A DNA stretch of 35,169 nt from Bacteroidota bacterium (GCA_021794075.1 JAJYRM010000039.1:1-35169); one strand, 5' to 3'. Shown: positions 1-8,560, numbered from the stretch's first letter. Notes: generated from the sequence alone by a model not told the origin. Numbers and translations are program-made.

Positions 1-127
1 GGATGGGACTCGTCTCGCTCCTCGACACAATGCTCAAAATCCGGAATCTTTCACGAACCGCCGTATACGGAACCGTACGTACCGTGGTGTGAGAGGACGG
101 CGGGAGTAATCCCGCCTCCTACTCGAT
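1..127 (+). mobile_element. Group II intron, 3' end only (domains V and VI)
   Basis: Two adjacent RNA hairpins match the catalytic end of a bacterial group II intron. Domain V is at 57-88. Its lower stem pairs 57-65 with 80-88, a CGC triad lies at 59-61 with the characteristic G-U wobble (60/85), a 2-nt bulge is at 78-79, and the four-base cap is GAAC. Domain VI is at 91-124. Its stem is closed by a GTAA (GNRA) loop and it has a bulged branch-point A at 121, seven bases from the intron end counting that A, which is the usual spacing. The intron ends in AT at 127 and the 3' exon begins at 128. The intron body and its reverse transcriptase/maturase lie left of the window. One pair in the lower stem (62/83) is C-C rather than C-G, so activity is uncertain. 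Confidence 0.85.
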
Positions 128-187
128 AAGTGAGCTTTCGTAGAATTTGGCGCACGAATCGGCTAAATTTTTTCCGGAGGTTTGAAG

Positions 188-595
188 ATGAGTTTCCTGA
201 AAATAAGCCACATAGCAATCGCCGTTGAGGACCTTGAGACGGCAAAGAAGGCGTTCGAGACTCTTGTCGGAAGCAAGGTGCAGGTCATCGAAGAGGTGCC
301 CGATCAAAAAGTAAAAGTCGGCATGATTCCCGTGGGTGAATCGCGTTTGGAACTTGCCGGCCCCACCGATCCTTCATCCACGATCGCGAAGTTCATAGAA
401 AAACGCGGCGAGGGAATCCATCACATCTGTTTCGAGGTCTCGGACATCAAAGCAGAACTCACTCGCTTGAAAGCTGCCGGATTCCAGCTGATCGACGAGA
501 CGCCGCGACGAGGAGCCGACGGGCACCTGATTGCATTCATACATCCGAGGACTACCGGCGGTGTCCTGGTCGAGTTGAGCGAAAAACAAAACTGA
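188..595 (+). CDS. mce: Methylmalonyl-CoA epimerase
   Basis: A 135-residue single-domain VOC/glyoxalase-fold protein, the usual size for the family. It interconverts the (R) and (S) epimers of methylmalonyl-CoA for the B12-dependent mutase, linking propionyl-CoA and succinyl-CoA. The N-terminal SHIAIAVEDL motif and the central GIHHICFEV motif carry metal-ligand histidines, and the C-terminal ELSEK stretch carries the expected glutamate. An in-frame TTG at 182 would add two residues, but GGAGG at 176-180 is one base from it and seven from the ATG at 188, so 188 is chosen. The gene begins 60 bases after a group II intron end and precedes uvrC. No mutase gene is in view. Confidence 0.9.
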   Translation: MSFLKISHIAIAVEDLETAKKAFETLVGSKVQVIEEVPDQKVKVGMIPVGESRLELAGPTDPSSTIAKFIEKRGEGIHHICFEVSDIKAELTRLKAAGFQLIDETPRRGADGHLIAFIHPRTTGGVLVELSEKQN

Positions 596-611
596 AGAGG
601 AACAACACAGC

Positions 612-672
612 GCAAACAGTGGAGCGTCTGGCGCGGGGGAAGGCGCGACTCCTTTTGCTCCAGGCGCTTTGC
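612..672. repeat. Imperfect inverted repeat between mce and uvrC
   Basis: Arms 623-634 and 657-668 pair at 11 of 12 positions, including one G-U pair and with one mismatch, around a 22-base loop. Short flanking GCAAA (612-616) and TTTGC (668-672) could extend it. There is no T-run after the hairpin, so it could be an RNA-processing or weak termination structure upstream of uvrC. The function is unproven. Confidence 0.3.
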
Positions 673-685
673 ACTAAGCTACATT

Positions 686-2560
686 ATGCCGGGGATTTTT
701 GAGGACATAGAGATCCAGGAAGTGGGTTTCGGGCTTAAAGAGAAGCTCGACAACTTGCCGCGCCAGCCGGGCGTCTACCAATTTAAGAACGCCGACGGAA
801 AGATCATCTATGTGGGTAAGGCCAAGATACTGCGGAATCGTGTCCGGTCATATTTCCAGAAAGGTCATAACCACGACCCCAAGACGAAAGTCCTCGTAAC
901 AAAGATCGCGGATCTCGAGGTCATCGTCACCGACTCGGAGATGGAAGCTCTCATTCTCGAGAACACACTCATAAAGAAGCTTAAGCCGCGTTACAACATA
1001 GACCTCCGCGACGACAAGAGTTATCCTTATATAGTCGTCACCAATGAGCCTTTCCCTAGAGTGTACGTGACCAGGAAAGTGCGACAGGACGGCTCCCGCT
1101 ACTATGGTCCTTATACCGACGTAAAGACGATGAGATTCGCCCTGAAGTCGGTTCGCGATATATTCCAGATAAGGAGCTGCAAGCTTCCCCTAACCGAAGA
1201 TGGAATTTCCAGGAAGAAGTGGAAAGTCTGTCTCGATTACCATATCGGAAAATGCGGCGGACCATGCGAAGGGTTGGTTTCACTCGAAGAGTACAACGAT
1301 ATGATCTCCCAGGTCGAGAGGCTCCTTAAGGGAAAGACACGTGATCTTATCGACCAGCTAGCGGAAGAAATGCAGGGGTACTCCGAGAGACTCGAGTTCG
1401 AAAAGGCGGGCGAGACCAAAAAGAAAATCGCGGCCATCAAGGTTTACACCGAAAAGCAGAAGATGGTATCGTTCGAACTGATTGAGCGGGATATAATAGC
1501 CGCGGTCAGCGAAGACGACGACGGCTGCGGCGTGATATTCAAGGTCCGTGACGGCAAGCTTATCGGCAAGCAGCATTTCTATCTTTCGAACGTGTCAGAA
1601 CGCTCGGAGTCTGAGATGATCGAGACTCTTATCGAGAGATATTACATAGCCGCGGATTACATACCTCCGGAATTATTTCTCTCCGCCGAACCGACGGATA
1701 TCGAGATGGTTGAGGAGCTTCTCACGACGAAGCGAGGGGGCGAGGTCAGGATTACCGTCCCTGATGAGGGCGAGGACCTTAAGTTGATAAGGATGTGCCG
1801 GGCAAATGCGAAATTCATGCTCGACGAGTTGAAGATCCAGAAGGAAAAGGGAAAGGAAACAATCCCGCACACGCTCCAGGCGCTCCAGAGGGACCTACGC
1901 CTTCCCGCGCCGCCGCGACGTATCGAGTGCTTTGATAACTCGAACATCCAGGGGAGCGATCCCGTAGCGTCGATGGTCGTCTTCGTCGACGGCAAGCCGC
2001 GTAAGAGCGATTACAGGAAGTTCAAGATAAAGACGGTCGTCGGCGCGGACGATTTCGCCAGCATGGCAGAAATCATTGAGCGCAGATACACAAGGGTCAT
2101 GCGCGAAGGAGGACAGCTCCCCGATCTCGTTGTGGTGGACGGCGGCAAAGGCCAGCTCTCAGCAGCGGTCGAGACGCTCCGATCTATTGATCTCCCAAAC
2201 CAACCGATCGTTGGCCTTGCCAAGAGATTGGAAGAGGTGTTCGTCCCCGGGGAGAGCGAGTCGATACTCCTGCCGCGCACGTCATCCGCTCTTAAACTGC
2301 TACAGCAAATACGCGACGAAGCGCACAGATTCGCGATCACGTTCCACAGATCTCTGAGAGAAAAGCGGGTTATCTCTACTCAGCTGACTGATATCTCTGG
2401 TGTGGGTCCGACGAAAGCCACCAAGCTCCTTCGCGAATTTGGCTCGGTGAAGGGCGTTCGCGAAGCTTCATTGGAGAGGCTCGCTGAGGTCGTCGGCATG
2501 AAGGCCGCTAACAACATAAAGGTGTTTCTCGGAGAGGCGGATGACGTGAGCCCTGAATGA
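686..2560 (+). CDS. uvrC: UvrABC excision nuclease subunit C
   Basis: A full-length 624-residue UvrC, which makes both incisions in nucleotide excision repair after UvrB loading. Domains in order: GIY-YIG nuclease (GVY at 29-31, YVG at 42-44) for the 3' cut; a cysteine-rich linker (C165, C182, C190, C194); a UVR/UvrB-binding segment around 200-255; an RNase H-like nuclease for the 5' cut, with acidic residues in FDNSN (D417) and VVVDGGKGQ (D485) and H547; and tandem helix-hairpin-helix DNA-binding motifs at about 567-612. The spacing CX7CX3C matches cysteines reported to hold a 4Fe-4S cluster in E. coli UvrC. No strong Shine-Dalgarno was seen before the ATG. No truncation or frameshift was seen. 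Confidence 0.97.
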   Translation: MPGIFEDIEIQEVGFGLKEKLDNLPRQPGVYQFKNADGKIIYVGKAKILRNRVRSYFQKGHNHDPKTKVLVTKIADLEVIVTDSEMEALILENTLIKKLKPRYNIDLRDDKSYPYIVVTNEPFPRVYVTRKVRQDGSRYYGPYTDVKTMRFALKSVRDIFQIRSCKLPLTEDGISRKKWKVCLDYHIGKCGGPCEGLVSLEEYNDMISQVERLLKGKTRDLIDQLAEEMQGYSERLEFEKAGETKKKIAAIKVYTEKQKMVSFELIERDIIAAVSEDDDGCGVIFKVRDGKLIGKQHFYLSNVSERSESEMIETLIERYYIAADYIPPELFLSAEPTDIEMVEELLTTKRGGEVRITVPDEGEDLKLIRMCRANAKFMLDELKIQKEKGKETIPHTLQALQRDLRLPAPPRRIECFDNSNIQGSDPVASMVVFVDGKPRKSDYRKFKIKTVVGADDFASMAEIIERRYTRVMREGGQLPDLVVVDGGKGQLSAAVETLRSIDLPNQPIVGLAKRLEEVFVPGESESILLPRTSSALKLLQQIRDEAHRFAITFHRSLREKRVISTQLTDISGVGPTKATKLLREFGSVKGVREASLERLAEVVGMKAANNIKVFLGEADDVSPE

Positions 2561-2727
2561 TTCCCTGTTTGGAATTATGTGCGCTGTTGATTCCCTTCGC
2601 CGCTTACTCATCGGCTCTTTTCGGAATTTGACGGCCCATTTGTCTTTCCGTGAGCGTAGTCGCCGGCGTGTCATGTTGAAGGAACCTGTCGCCGACGGAG
2701 CAAGACTGTTTTGAAAGGAGTTCATCG

Positions 2728-3468
2728 ATGAGGGCGCAAGGCAGAAAGCGGGAGGGTCTGTCTCAAGAAGAGGCAAAACGCTTCTACGATTCAATTGGGA
2801 AGAAACAGGATATTCAATTCTACGAGAACCGAGCGCTTTCATTGCTGATGAGTTTTTCCAATTTCGGGAGCGCGAGGAAAGTGTTCGAGTTCGGCTGCGG
2901 CACCGGCCGGCTCGCTGTCGAGTTACTTACCAGACACCTCGGCGAAAACTGTTCCTACCTCGGAGTGGATATCAGCGAGACAATGATAGGACTATGTGTT
3001 GAGCGACTGTCAAGGTGGAAAGCGCGCGCCGAGGCCCGGCTCGTAGGCGGACCGATTAGATTCGATGTCCCCGACGGTTCGTACGACAGATTCGTCGCGG
3101 CTTATGTTCTCGATCTGCTGAGCGAAAGTGACGCCGGCAAAGTGATGGCCGAAGCGTATCGTATTATGGAACCGGATGGATTGCTCTGCGTTGTGAGCCT
3201 GGCGCGAGGTGACACGCCTTTCTGCCGTGCGGTATCGGCAGCCTGGCTGAAACTCTTCACATACAAACCATACTGGGTCGGAGGCTGCAGGCCAATCGAG
3301 ATTGGGAAGTCGTTGGATAGGGAGCTTTGGGGCGTCGTACACGACGAGGTCATTTCTGCCTTCGGTGTTAGTTCAGAGGTGCTTGTAGCGCGTGCTCTAA
3401 AGAATGGAAGTCGAATTGAAACTGAGAATGCCACGACCATCGTACAACCTGAACAGCCATTCTCATAA
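2728..3468 (+). CDS. Class I SAM-dependent methyltransferase
   Basis: A 246-residue Rossmann-fold methyltransferase of unknown substrate. The SAM-binding motif I is FEFGCGTGR (about residues 53-61), followed by GVDIS, whose acidic residue normally contacts the SAM ribose. The layout resembles the Methyltransf_11/25 families (UbiE-like). No membrane segment or second domain was seen. The start is supported by AAAGGAG at 2714-2720, seven bases upstream of the ATG. It stands alone, about 170 bases after uvrC and on the same strand. Nothing nearby identifies whether it acts on a small molecule, a quinone or a protein. Confidence 0.85.
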   Translation: MRAQGRKREGLSQEEAKRFYDSIGKKQDIQFYENRALSLLMSFSNFGSARKVFEFGCGTGRLAVELLTRHLGENCSYLGVDISETMIGLCVERLSRWKARAEARLVGGPIRFDVPDGSYDRFVAAYVLDLLSESDAGKVMAEAYRIMEPDGLLCVVSLARGDTPFCRAVSAAWLKLFTYKPYWVGGCRPIEIGKSLDRELWGVVHDEVISAFGVSSEVLVARALKNGSRIETENATTIVQPEQPFS

Positions 3469-3559
3469 TACGTGATCACTCGCTCTTCTTCGGAGCTCTA
3501 AGAAGTTCAACGGCACTATCTCCTCTTTTATCCATCGAATAGCTGTTTTAAACATTGAA

Positions 3560-3589
3560 TTGACATGCAAAAGTGGTAAATTCTATTTC
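3560..3589 (+). promoter_or_regulatory. Weak candidate promoter of the sugar-porter gene
   Basis: TTGACA at 3560-3565 is a perfect -35 hexamer, but the best -10 match 16-18 bases later (CTATTT/TATTTC, 3583-3589) is poor. The first nine bases, TTGACATGC, are the same as in the stronger candidate at 9589. It lies about 20 bases before the start codon region, so the leader would be very short. Confidence 0.25.
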
Positions 3590-3609
3590 GTTATCCAGCG
3601 GAGAGTCTT

Positions 3610-4935
3610 ATGAGCCGTAAGCTTCTTTTTGCGACGGTCGTGTCGGCGCTGGGCAGTTTTCTGTTTGGCTTCGACACGGCTGTCATTTCCGGAACCACGA
3701 AATTCATTACCAACTTTTTTCACCTTACCGACACGACACTCGGAATAACAGTCTCTATTGCTCTTTGGGGAACGGTTATTGGCGCGATCGCGGTTGGAAA
3801 GCCTGGTGATATACTGGGGCGGAAGAGACTTCTCTCGATTTGCGGGATACTATATTTTTTCTCTTCGCTAGGCTGCGCGTTTTCATCCGGATGGCATACG
3901 CTTCTCATCTCAAGGTTTGCCGGAGGACTGGCGATAGGCGCAGCGTCGGTGATGGCGCCGATGTATATAGCTGAATTAGCTCCGGGTCGGCTTCGAGGGA
4001 GGCTCGTCGCCGTGGCGCAATTCAATATAGTGCTGGGAATACTTGTGGCTTTCTTTTCAAACTATCTTCTCATCGGGATCGGACCGGACAGCTGGAGGTG
4101 GATGTTCGGCGTGATGGCGATCCCTTCCGCGATTTTTTTCCTCCTCCTTTTCTTGGTGCCTGAGAGCCCGCGCTGGCTCGTCAAGAAGTCGCGCGTGGAC
4201 GAAGCGAGAGGGGTGCTCGAGAGCATAGGAGCCGAAAACGTGGGCGGGGAAATATCTGAAATTGTAAATTCGCTGAAGGAGGAGGCCGGACAGCATGCCG
4301 CGAAACTCCTCCAAAAGAAATACAGCTTTGTGATAATGTGCGCAATGCTTCTTGCCGCTTTCAACCAGCTCTCGGGGATAAATGTAATAATGTATTACGC
4401 GCCGATGATTTTCGAGAAGGCAGGCGCGAGCACCAATGCCGCGATGCTCGAAGCGGTCGCGGTGGGCGTTACCAATATGCTCTTCACGATAATCGCGATG
4501 TTCTTCATCGACAAGTTCGGACGAAAGACTCTTCTGCTGATCGGGGCGATCGGAATGTTTTTCTCTCTTGCGGGAGCCGCGCTTCACTATTATGACGAGA
4601 CTCTCTTCGGGAGCACGGGCATCGTCGTTTTCATAGTCGGCTTCATCGCATTCTTTGCGGTATCACAGGGAGCTGTCATCTGGGTCTTTCTTGCAGAGAT
4701 ATTTCCAAACAGGGTTAGGTCGAAAGGACAGGCGCTCGGCTCTTTCACGCATTGGATTATGAACGCCATCATAGGTCTCGTGTTTCCGATCGCGCTCGCC
4801 GGTGTCGGCGGCGGAAACGTGTTCATGTTTTTCGCCGTGATGATGATACCCTTCTTCTTCTTTGTCTGGAAGGTGATGCCGGAAACGAAAGGAAAATCGC
4901 TCGAAGAACTGGAGAGAATTGTTGTCGTTCAGTGA
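3610..4935 (+). CDS. Sugar porter family MFS transporter
   Basis: A 441-residue, 12-helix inner-membrane transporter of the sugar porter family (TC 2.A.1.1; XylE, GalP, GLUT relatives), expected to import a monosaccharide, probably by proton symport. Family signatures in order: FGFDTAVISG in helix 1, GRLRGRL after helix 4, PESPRWL before the central loop, QLSGINVIMYYAP in helix 7, DKFGRKT between helices 8 and 9, and the C-terminal PETKGKSLEE. The start has GGAGAG upstream. It begins a plus-strand group with an esterase, a second sugar transporter and a sugar kinase. The sugar cannot be read from the sequence. Confidence 0.93.
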   Translation: MSRKLLFATVVSALGSFLFGFDTAVISGTTKFITNFFHLTDTTLGITVSIALWGTVIGAIAVGKPGDILGRKRLLSICGILYFFSSLGCAFSSGWHTLLISRFAGGLAIGAASVMAPMYIAELAPGRLRGRLVAVAQFNIVLGILVAFFSNYLLIGIGPDSWRWMFGVMAIPSAIFFLLLFLVPESPRWLVKKSRVDEARGVLESIGAENVGGEISEIVNSLKEEAGQHAAKLLQKKYSFVIMCAMLLAAFNQLSGINVIMYYAPMIFEKAGASTNAAMLEAVAVGVTNMLFTIIAMFFIDKFGRKTLLLIGAIGMFFSLAGAALHYYDETLFGSTGIVVFIVGFIAFFAVSQGAVIWVFLAEIFPNRVRSKGQALGSFTHWIMNAIIGLVFPIALAGVGGGNVFMFFAVMMIPFFFFVWKVMPETKGKSLEELERIVVVQ

Positions 4936-4978
4936 GCGAGTGTCGAAATTGTCCGGCACGCAGACGAAGATAGCCCGC

Positions 4979-5866
4979 GTGAAGAAATTTGCTGTCACCA
5001 AAACAGTCTTAGTCTTTTCTTTGTTGAGCTTCGCGACTGCCGCGGCTCAGATGCCGCGGATACGCGTCGCATGTATCGGGAACAGCATAACCATTGGTTA
5101 TGGCCTCCCTGATAGAAACAGCGCCTACCCTCAACAGTTAGGGAGGCTCCTCGGAAAAGGCTATGACGTCAGAAATTTCGGCGTCGGCGGCAGGACGATG
5201 TTGAAGAAAGGCGACTACCCTTACTGGAAGGAGAAATTCTACAGAGAGGCCCTCGCCTTCAAGCCTGAAATAGTCACGATCTGTCTCGGCACGAACGACA
5301 GCAAGCCATGGAACTGGAAATACAAAGCAGACTTTTTCGACGATTACATGCAAATGATCAGGTCATTTAGAGAGGTCAATCCTAACGCGCAAATATTTGT
5401 TTGCCTTCCGCCGCCGGTGTTCCACTCGAATTTTGGCATTACTGATTCCATAATACATTTGCAGGTAATTCCGATAATCAGAGCGGTGCAAATATCGTCG
5501 AACAGCTCGTTGATTGATTTCTACGATAACATGACAAAGGACAGCGCCGATTTTTTTGACGGCATCCATCCGGACTCGATCGGCGATTCAATAATGGCTC
5601 GCATAGTTTATGAGGCGTTGCAAAAGAGCCCGTCCGGCATAATCAGAAATTTCAGCGCGAGAAGGAACAACGTGACAAGCGCAGGCCTCGTGACATTGTA
5701 TTGGCAGACCACAAGCGGATCCGGCGTGACTCTTGGCGGTCAAAAGGTCGGCGAATCGGATTCATTGATTGTGCATCCTGATAGGACTACCATTTACACG
5801 CTGACAACCTCCGGAACGTTTTCAGACACAAGCCTGATAAAGGTGGAAGTGGCCGGCTCTCATTGA
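4979..5866 (+). CDS. Secreted SGNH/GDSL-type esterase
   Basis: An exported SGNH hydrolase, probably a carbohydrate O-acetylesterase given its neighbours. Numbered from GTG 4979 (295 residues): signal peptide at about 1-23 ending AAAQ; block I GNSIT with nucleophile S36; block II G68 in NFGVGG; block III GTND with N106; block V DGIHP with D194 and H197. All catalytic blocks are present. About 70 C-terminal residues after the catalytic domain look beta-rich and may be an Ig-like or sorting-type domain. The reading frame is open back to TTG 4919, inside the end of the transporter gene. GTG 4979 is chosen because it puts a clean signal peptide at the N-terminus, although its Shine-Dalgarno (GAAGA) is weak. 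The exact substrate is unknown. Confidence 0.85.
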   Translation: MKKFAVTKTVLVFSLLSFATAAAQMPRIRVACIGNSITIGYGLPDRNSAYPQQLGRLLGKGYDVRNFGVGGRTMLKKGDYPYWKEKFYREALAFKPEIVTICLGTNDSKPWNWKYKADFFDDYMQMIRSFREVNPNAQIFVCLPPPVFHSNFGITDSIIHLQVIPIIRAVQISSNSSLIDFYDNMTKDSADFFDGIHPDSIGDSIMARIVYEALQKSPSGIIRNFSARRNNVTSAGLVTLYWQTTSGSGVTLGGQKVGESDSLIVHPDRTTIYTLTTSGTFSDTSLIKVEVAGSH

Positions 5867-5927
5867 TGCCTGGCATCGAAGTTTCGCATGAACCTATAAT
5901 CAAAAATAAAATTGAACGGAGTAAAAT

Positions 5928-7100
5928 ATGAAGAATAAGACGCTTCCCGTCTTTCTCGCATTCCTCGCAATGGGCTTTGGCGATGCCGTCGGACCATTTG
6001 TTTCGCTTGCCAAGGGCGAGTTTCACCTCTCCAACACCGTCGCCTTCCTCACTGCGTTTATGGGTTTCATAATGTTCGGTATAATTTCCGTTCCGATGGG
6101 CGTGTACCAGGCAAAGAAAGGAAGAAAGTTCATCCTACTTCTTGGATTGTCGGTAATGCTTCTTGGAATCATCATACCTAATTTTGGTTTGTCTTCGTTT
6201 GGCGTTCTCCTCGTGACGGTCCTTTTCCTGGGCGCTGGCGCGACGATCCTCCAGGTGGCTGGGAACCCGATAATGAGAGATGTCTCTCCAGAAGGGAAGT
6301 ATTCAAGGAACTTGTCGCTGGGACAGTTCGTGAAGGCGATAGGCTCACTAACAGGGCCGATCATTCCCACCATAGCGGTTTCTATCCCGGCGATCACCGC
6401 TTACTATGAGGGCGCGAGCTGGAAAGTCCTTTTTCCCATTTACTCGATACTCGTGATAATAACTATCTTGTTCGTCGCAACACTTAAAGTCGAGGAGAAG
6501 GCGGTGAACGAGAAGGCGCCTGTGACATTGAAATCATGTCTCGCCCTCCTGAAGAATGGTTACGTTGCCATGATGGTCGCGGCGATATTCCTGTATGTCG
6601 GATCGGAAGTCTGCATGAGCTCCGGCATACCTCTCTATCTCCACTCGAAGTTTGGTGTGAATGTTGAGAAAGTAGGATTGCTTGGAACCGGACTATTTTT
6701 CACATGTCTTATGATCGGCAGATTTCTCGGCGGCGTTATTCTCAACTGGATATCCCCGAGGAAATTCCTCATCAGCACGGTCGCGGTCTCGATACTGGCA
6801 ATACTCGGGCTGTTTACAGGGATCGCTGGAGTTGTTGTGGCTTGTGTGATCCTAACGGGTCTCGCTTTCGGAAACGTGTTCCCGTTGATATTCTCGATAA
6901 CGGTGGATGCCATGCCTGAAAAGTCCGATGAACTCTCCGGACTCATGGTGACGGCGATCGTCGGCGGAGCCTTCCTCCCGCCCTTGATGGGATTCATCGC
7001 GGACCAGACGAAGCTTGAGTTCGGCTTCTTTGTCCCGCTCGTGGCTTTCCTATATATAGCATGGACCTCAATCAAGAATTTGAAAACGTCTCAAGCATAA
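5928..7100 (+). CDS. FucP-like sugar MFS transporter
   Basis: A 390-residue, 12-helix MFS protein related to the fucose/glucose/galactose permease group (FucP/GluP-like). It has a short basic N-terminus and the conserved loop after helix 2 (YQAKKGRKF). The ATG follows an ACGGAG Shine-Dalgarno. A perfect TATAAT at 5895-5900 would suit a -10 box with a leader of about 20 bases, but I found no good -35. The ROK kinase gene starts 10 bases after its stop, so the two are almost certainly co-transcribed and likely import and phosphorylate the same sugar. The sugar is not identified; glucose, galactose, fucose or an amino sugar are all possible. Confidence 0.88.
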   Translation: MKNKTLPVFLAFLAMGFGDAVGPFVSLAKGEFHLSNTVAFLTAFMGFIMFGIISVPMGVYQAKKGRKFILLLGLSVMLLGIIIPNFGLSSFGVLLVTVLFLGAGATILQVAGNPIMRDVSPEGKYSRNLSLGQFVKAIGSLTGPIIPTIAVSIPAITAYYEGASWKVLFPIYSILVIITILFVATLKVEEKAVNEKAPVTLKSCLALLKNGYVAMMVAAIFLYVGSEVCMSSGIPLYLHSKFGVNVEKVGLLGTGLFFTCLMIGRFLGGVILNWISPRKFLISTVAVSILAILGLFTGIAGVVVACVILTGLAFGNVFPLIFSITVDAMPEKSDELSGLMVTAIVGGAFLPPLMGFIADQTKLEFGFFVPLVAFLYIAWTSIKNLKTSQA

Positions 7101-7110
7101 AGGTTTTGAA

Positions 7111-8214
7111 ATGAACTACGACAATGACAAACGAATAGTAATGACCCTCGACGCCGGGGGAACAAACTTTGTGTTTACGGCGATAAGTGGGAACAAACAA
7201 GTTACTGATGTGATCACGCTTCCTTCCAACGCGGACAATCTGGATCGATGCATGGCTACTATCGTGGATGGTTTCAATCGCGTGAAATCCGGATTGAAGG
7301 ACAAGCCTGTGGCGATCAGCTTTGCCTTTCCGGGTCCGGCGGACTATCCGAACGGAATAATTGGAGATCTTCCAAACCTTCCCGCGTTTCGAGGCGGCAT
7401 TGCTCTCGGGCCGATGCTCCAGGAGAAATTCGGCCTGCCAGTTTTCATCAATAATGACGGCGACTTGTATGCTTACGGCGAAGCGATCGCGGGCTTTCTC
7501 CCGTACGTGAATCAACTCCTCGAAAAGTCCGGAAGTCCCAAAAGGTACAATAACTTACTCGGTCTAACACTTGGCACCGGATTCGGAGGGGGAATCGTGC
7601 GCGACGGCACCCTTTTCGTCGGAGATAATTCGATCGCTGGAGAGGTCTGGCTCCTGAGGGATAAGCTGAATCCGGCGATGAATGTCGAAGAGCACGCGAG
7701 CATCAGGGGAGTAAGAAGAGGGTATGCCAAAGAGGCGAATGTCAAGTTCGAGGAGACCCCTGAGCCTAAAGACATTTATCAGATAGCTATCGGAGAAAAG
7801 AAAGGCAACAAACAAGCTGCCATATCGGCGTTCCGGTTGATGGCCGAGGCGACCGGCGACGCGATATCAAACGCGATCACTCTCATCGACGGACTGGTTG
7901 TAATTGGCGGAGGACTCGCGGGCGCTTCGTCTGTCTTCCTTCCGTATCTCGTCGACGAGATGAACAGCACTTTCACGAGCCCGAATGGCGAGAAATTCCA
8001 CCGACTCGCTGCGCACGTTTACAACCTTGAAAGCGAAGCGGACCGGGAGAAATTCGTACGCGGTTCGACGACAGAGTTGACGGTATACGGTTCGAATAAG
8101 AAAGTCAAGTATGACTCGGAGATGAGGATAGGCGTCGGCATTTCAAAGATCGGCACAAGCAAAGCCATTGCCATCGGCGCCTATGCGTTCGCATTGAATT
8201 CAATGGACAAATAA
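7111..8214 (+). CDS. ROK family sugar kinase
   Basis: A 367-residue ROK (repressor/ORF/kinase) protein without a DNA-binding domain, so a cytoplasmic ATP-dependent sugar kinase. The ATP phosphate motif is DAGGT at 14-18, FAFPGPAD lies at 71-78, and FINNDGD (N114, N115, D116) supplies the catalytic aspartate. LTLGTGFGGG continues the fold. The CxCGxxGC zinc motif of many ROK glucokinases is absent, which places it in a zinc-free subgroup. AAAGG precedes the ATG. It is coupled to the FucP-like transporter and may also serve amino sugars from the distant nag locus, but that is inference. Confidence 0.88.
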   Translation: MNYDNDKRIVMTLDAGGTNFVFTAISGNKQVTDVITLPSNADNLDRCMATIVDGFNRVKSGLKDKPVAISFAFPGPADYPNGIIGDLPNLPAFRGGIALGPMLQEKFGLPVFINNDGDLYAYGEAIAGFLPYVNQLLEKSGSPKRYNNLLGLTLGTGFGGGIVRDGTLFVGDNSIAGEVWLLRDKLNPAMNVEEHASIRGVRRGYAKEANVKFEETPEPKDIYQIAIGEKKGNKQAAISAFRLMAEATGDAISNAITLIDGLVVIGGGLAGASSVFLPYLVDEMNSTFTSPNGEKFHRLAAHVYNLESEADREKFVRGSTTELTVYGSNKKVKYDSEMRIGVGISKIGTSKAIAIGAYAFALNSMDK

Positions 8215-8249
8215 GAAACTCGGACGAAGCGAGCTTTTGCAATTACAAA

Positions 8250-8299
8250 GGCCGGGCGTGACTAATGTGCTGGCGCACTTCGTCGCCCCGGCATTTTTA
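8250..8299 (+). terminator. Rho-independent terminator after the ROK kinase gene
   Basis: A GC-rich hairpin whose base pairs GCCGGG (8251-8256) with CCCCGGC (ending 8292), with an inner GTGC/GCAC pairing, followed by ATTTTTATT at 8293-8301. It lies 35 bases after the kinase stop and closes the plus-strand sugar run. Confidence 0.75.
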
Positions 8300-8560
8300 T
8301 TATCCTCCCTGTCGCATTCGTTTCGGTCATATAGTTCAATGTCACCGACAAGTTATATTTCATGCAGGAAAAGATTTGCCGAATGAAAAATCTTATTGTT
8401 TGGATCAACGCGCACACTGCCGAAGAAATACACGGTAATTGTTTCTTTATGCTGATGACGTGCAAAGCCAGGAATATGAGTGAGAGCTGACGCGCCAACA
8501 TCTTGATTTGCGCATCGAGCCTGACAAATTCCCGCATTTTATCAACAATGTTGTGAAGAA
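8300..8560. other. Gene-free spacer before the homocysteine methyltransferase
   Basis: About 260 bases with no credible ORF on either strand. I looked for a SAM or cobalamin riboswitch because of the next gene and recognised no conserved core. Only a 5-bp inverted repeat (TCGGT/ACCGA near 8325-8348) was seen. Confidence 0.4.

Noticed and set aside
51-307. Two minus-strand ORFs over the intron tail
   Set aside because: They run antisense across the intron RNA hairpins and the start of mce, with no ribosome site or known motif.
4057-4587. 176-residue minus-strand ORF inside the sugar-porter gene
   Set aside because: Antisense shadow of a clearly functional transporter; charged, low-information sequence with no family motif.
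8262-8537. 91-residue minus-strand ORF in the spacer before the homocysteine methyltransferase
   Set aside because: Begins inside the spacer, ends in the terminator hairpin, and shows no motif or convincing ribosome site.
8300-8560. Possible SAM or cobalamin riboswitch before the homocysteine methyltransferase
   Set aside because: No conserved core of either class could be recognised by eye; a covariance-model search would be needed to revive it.
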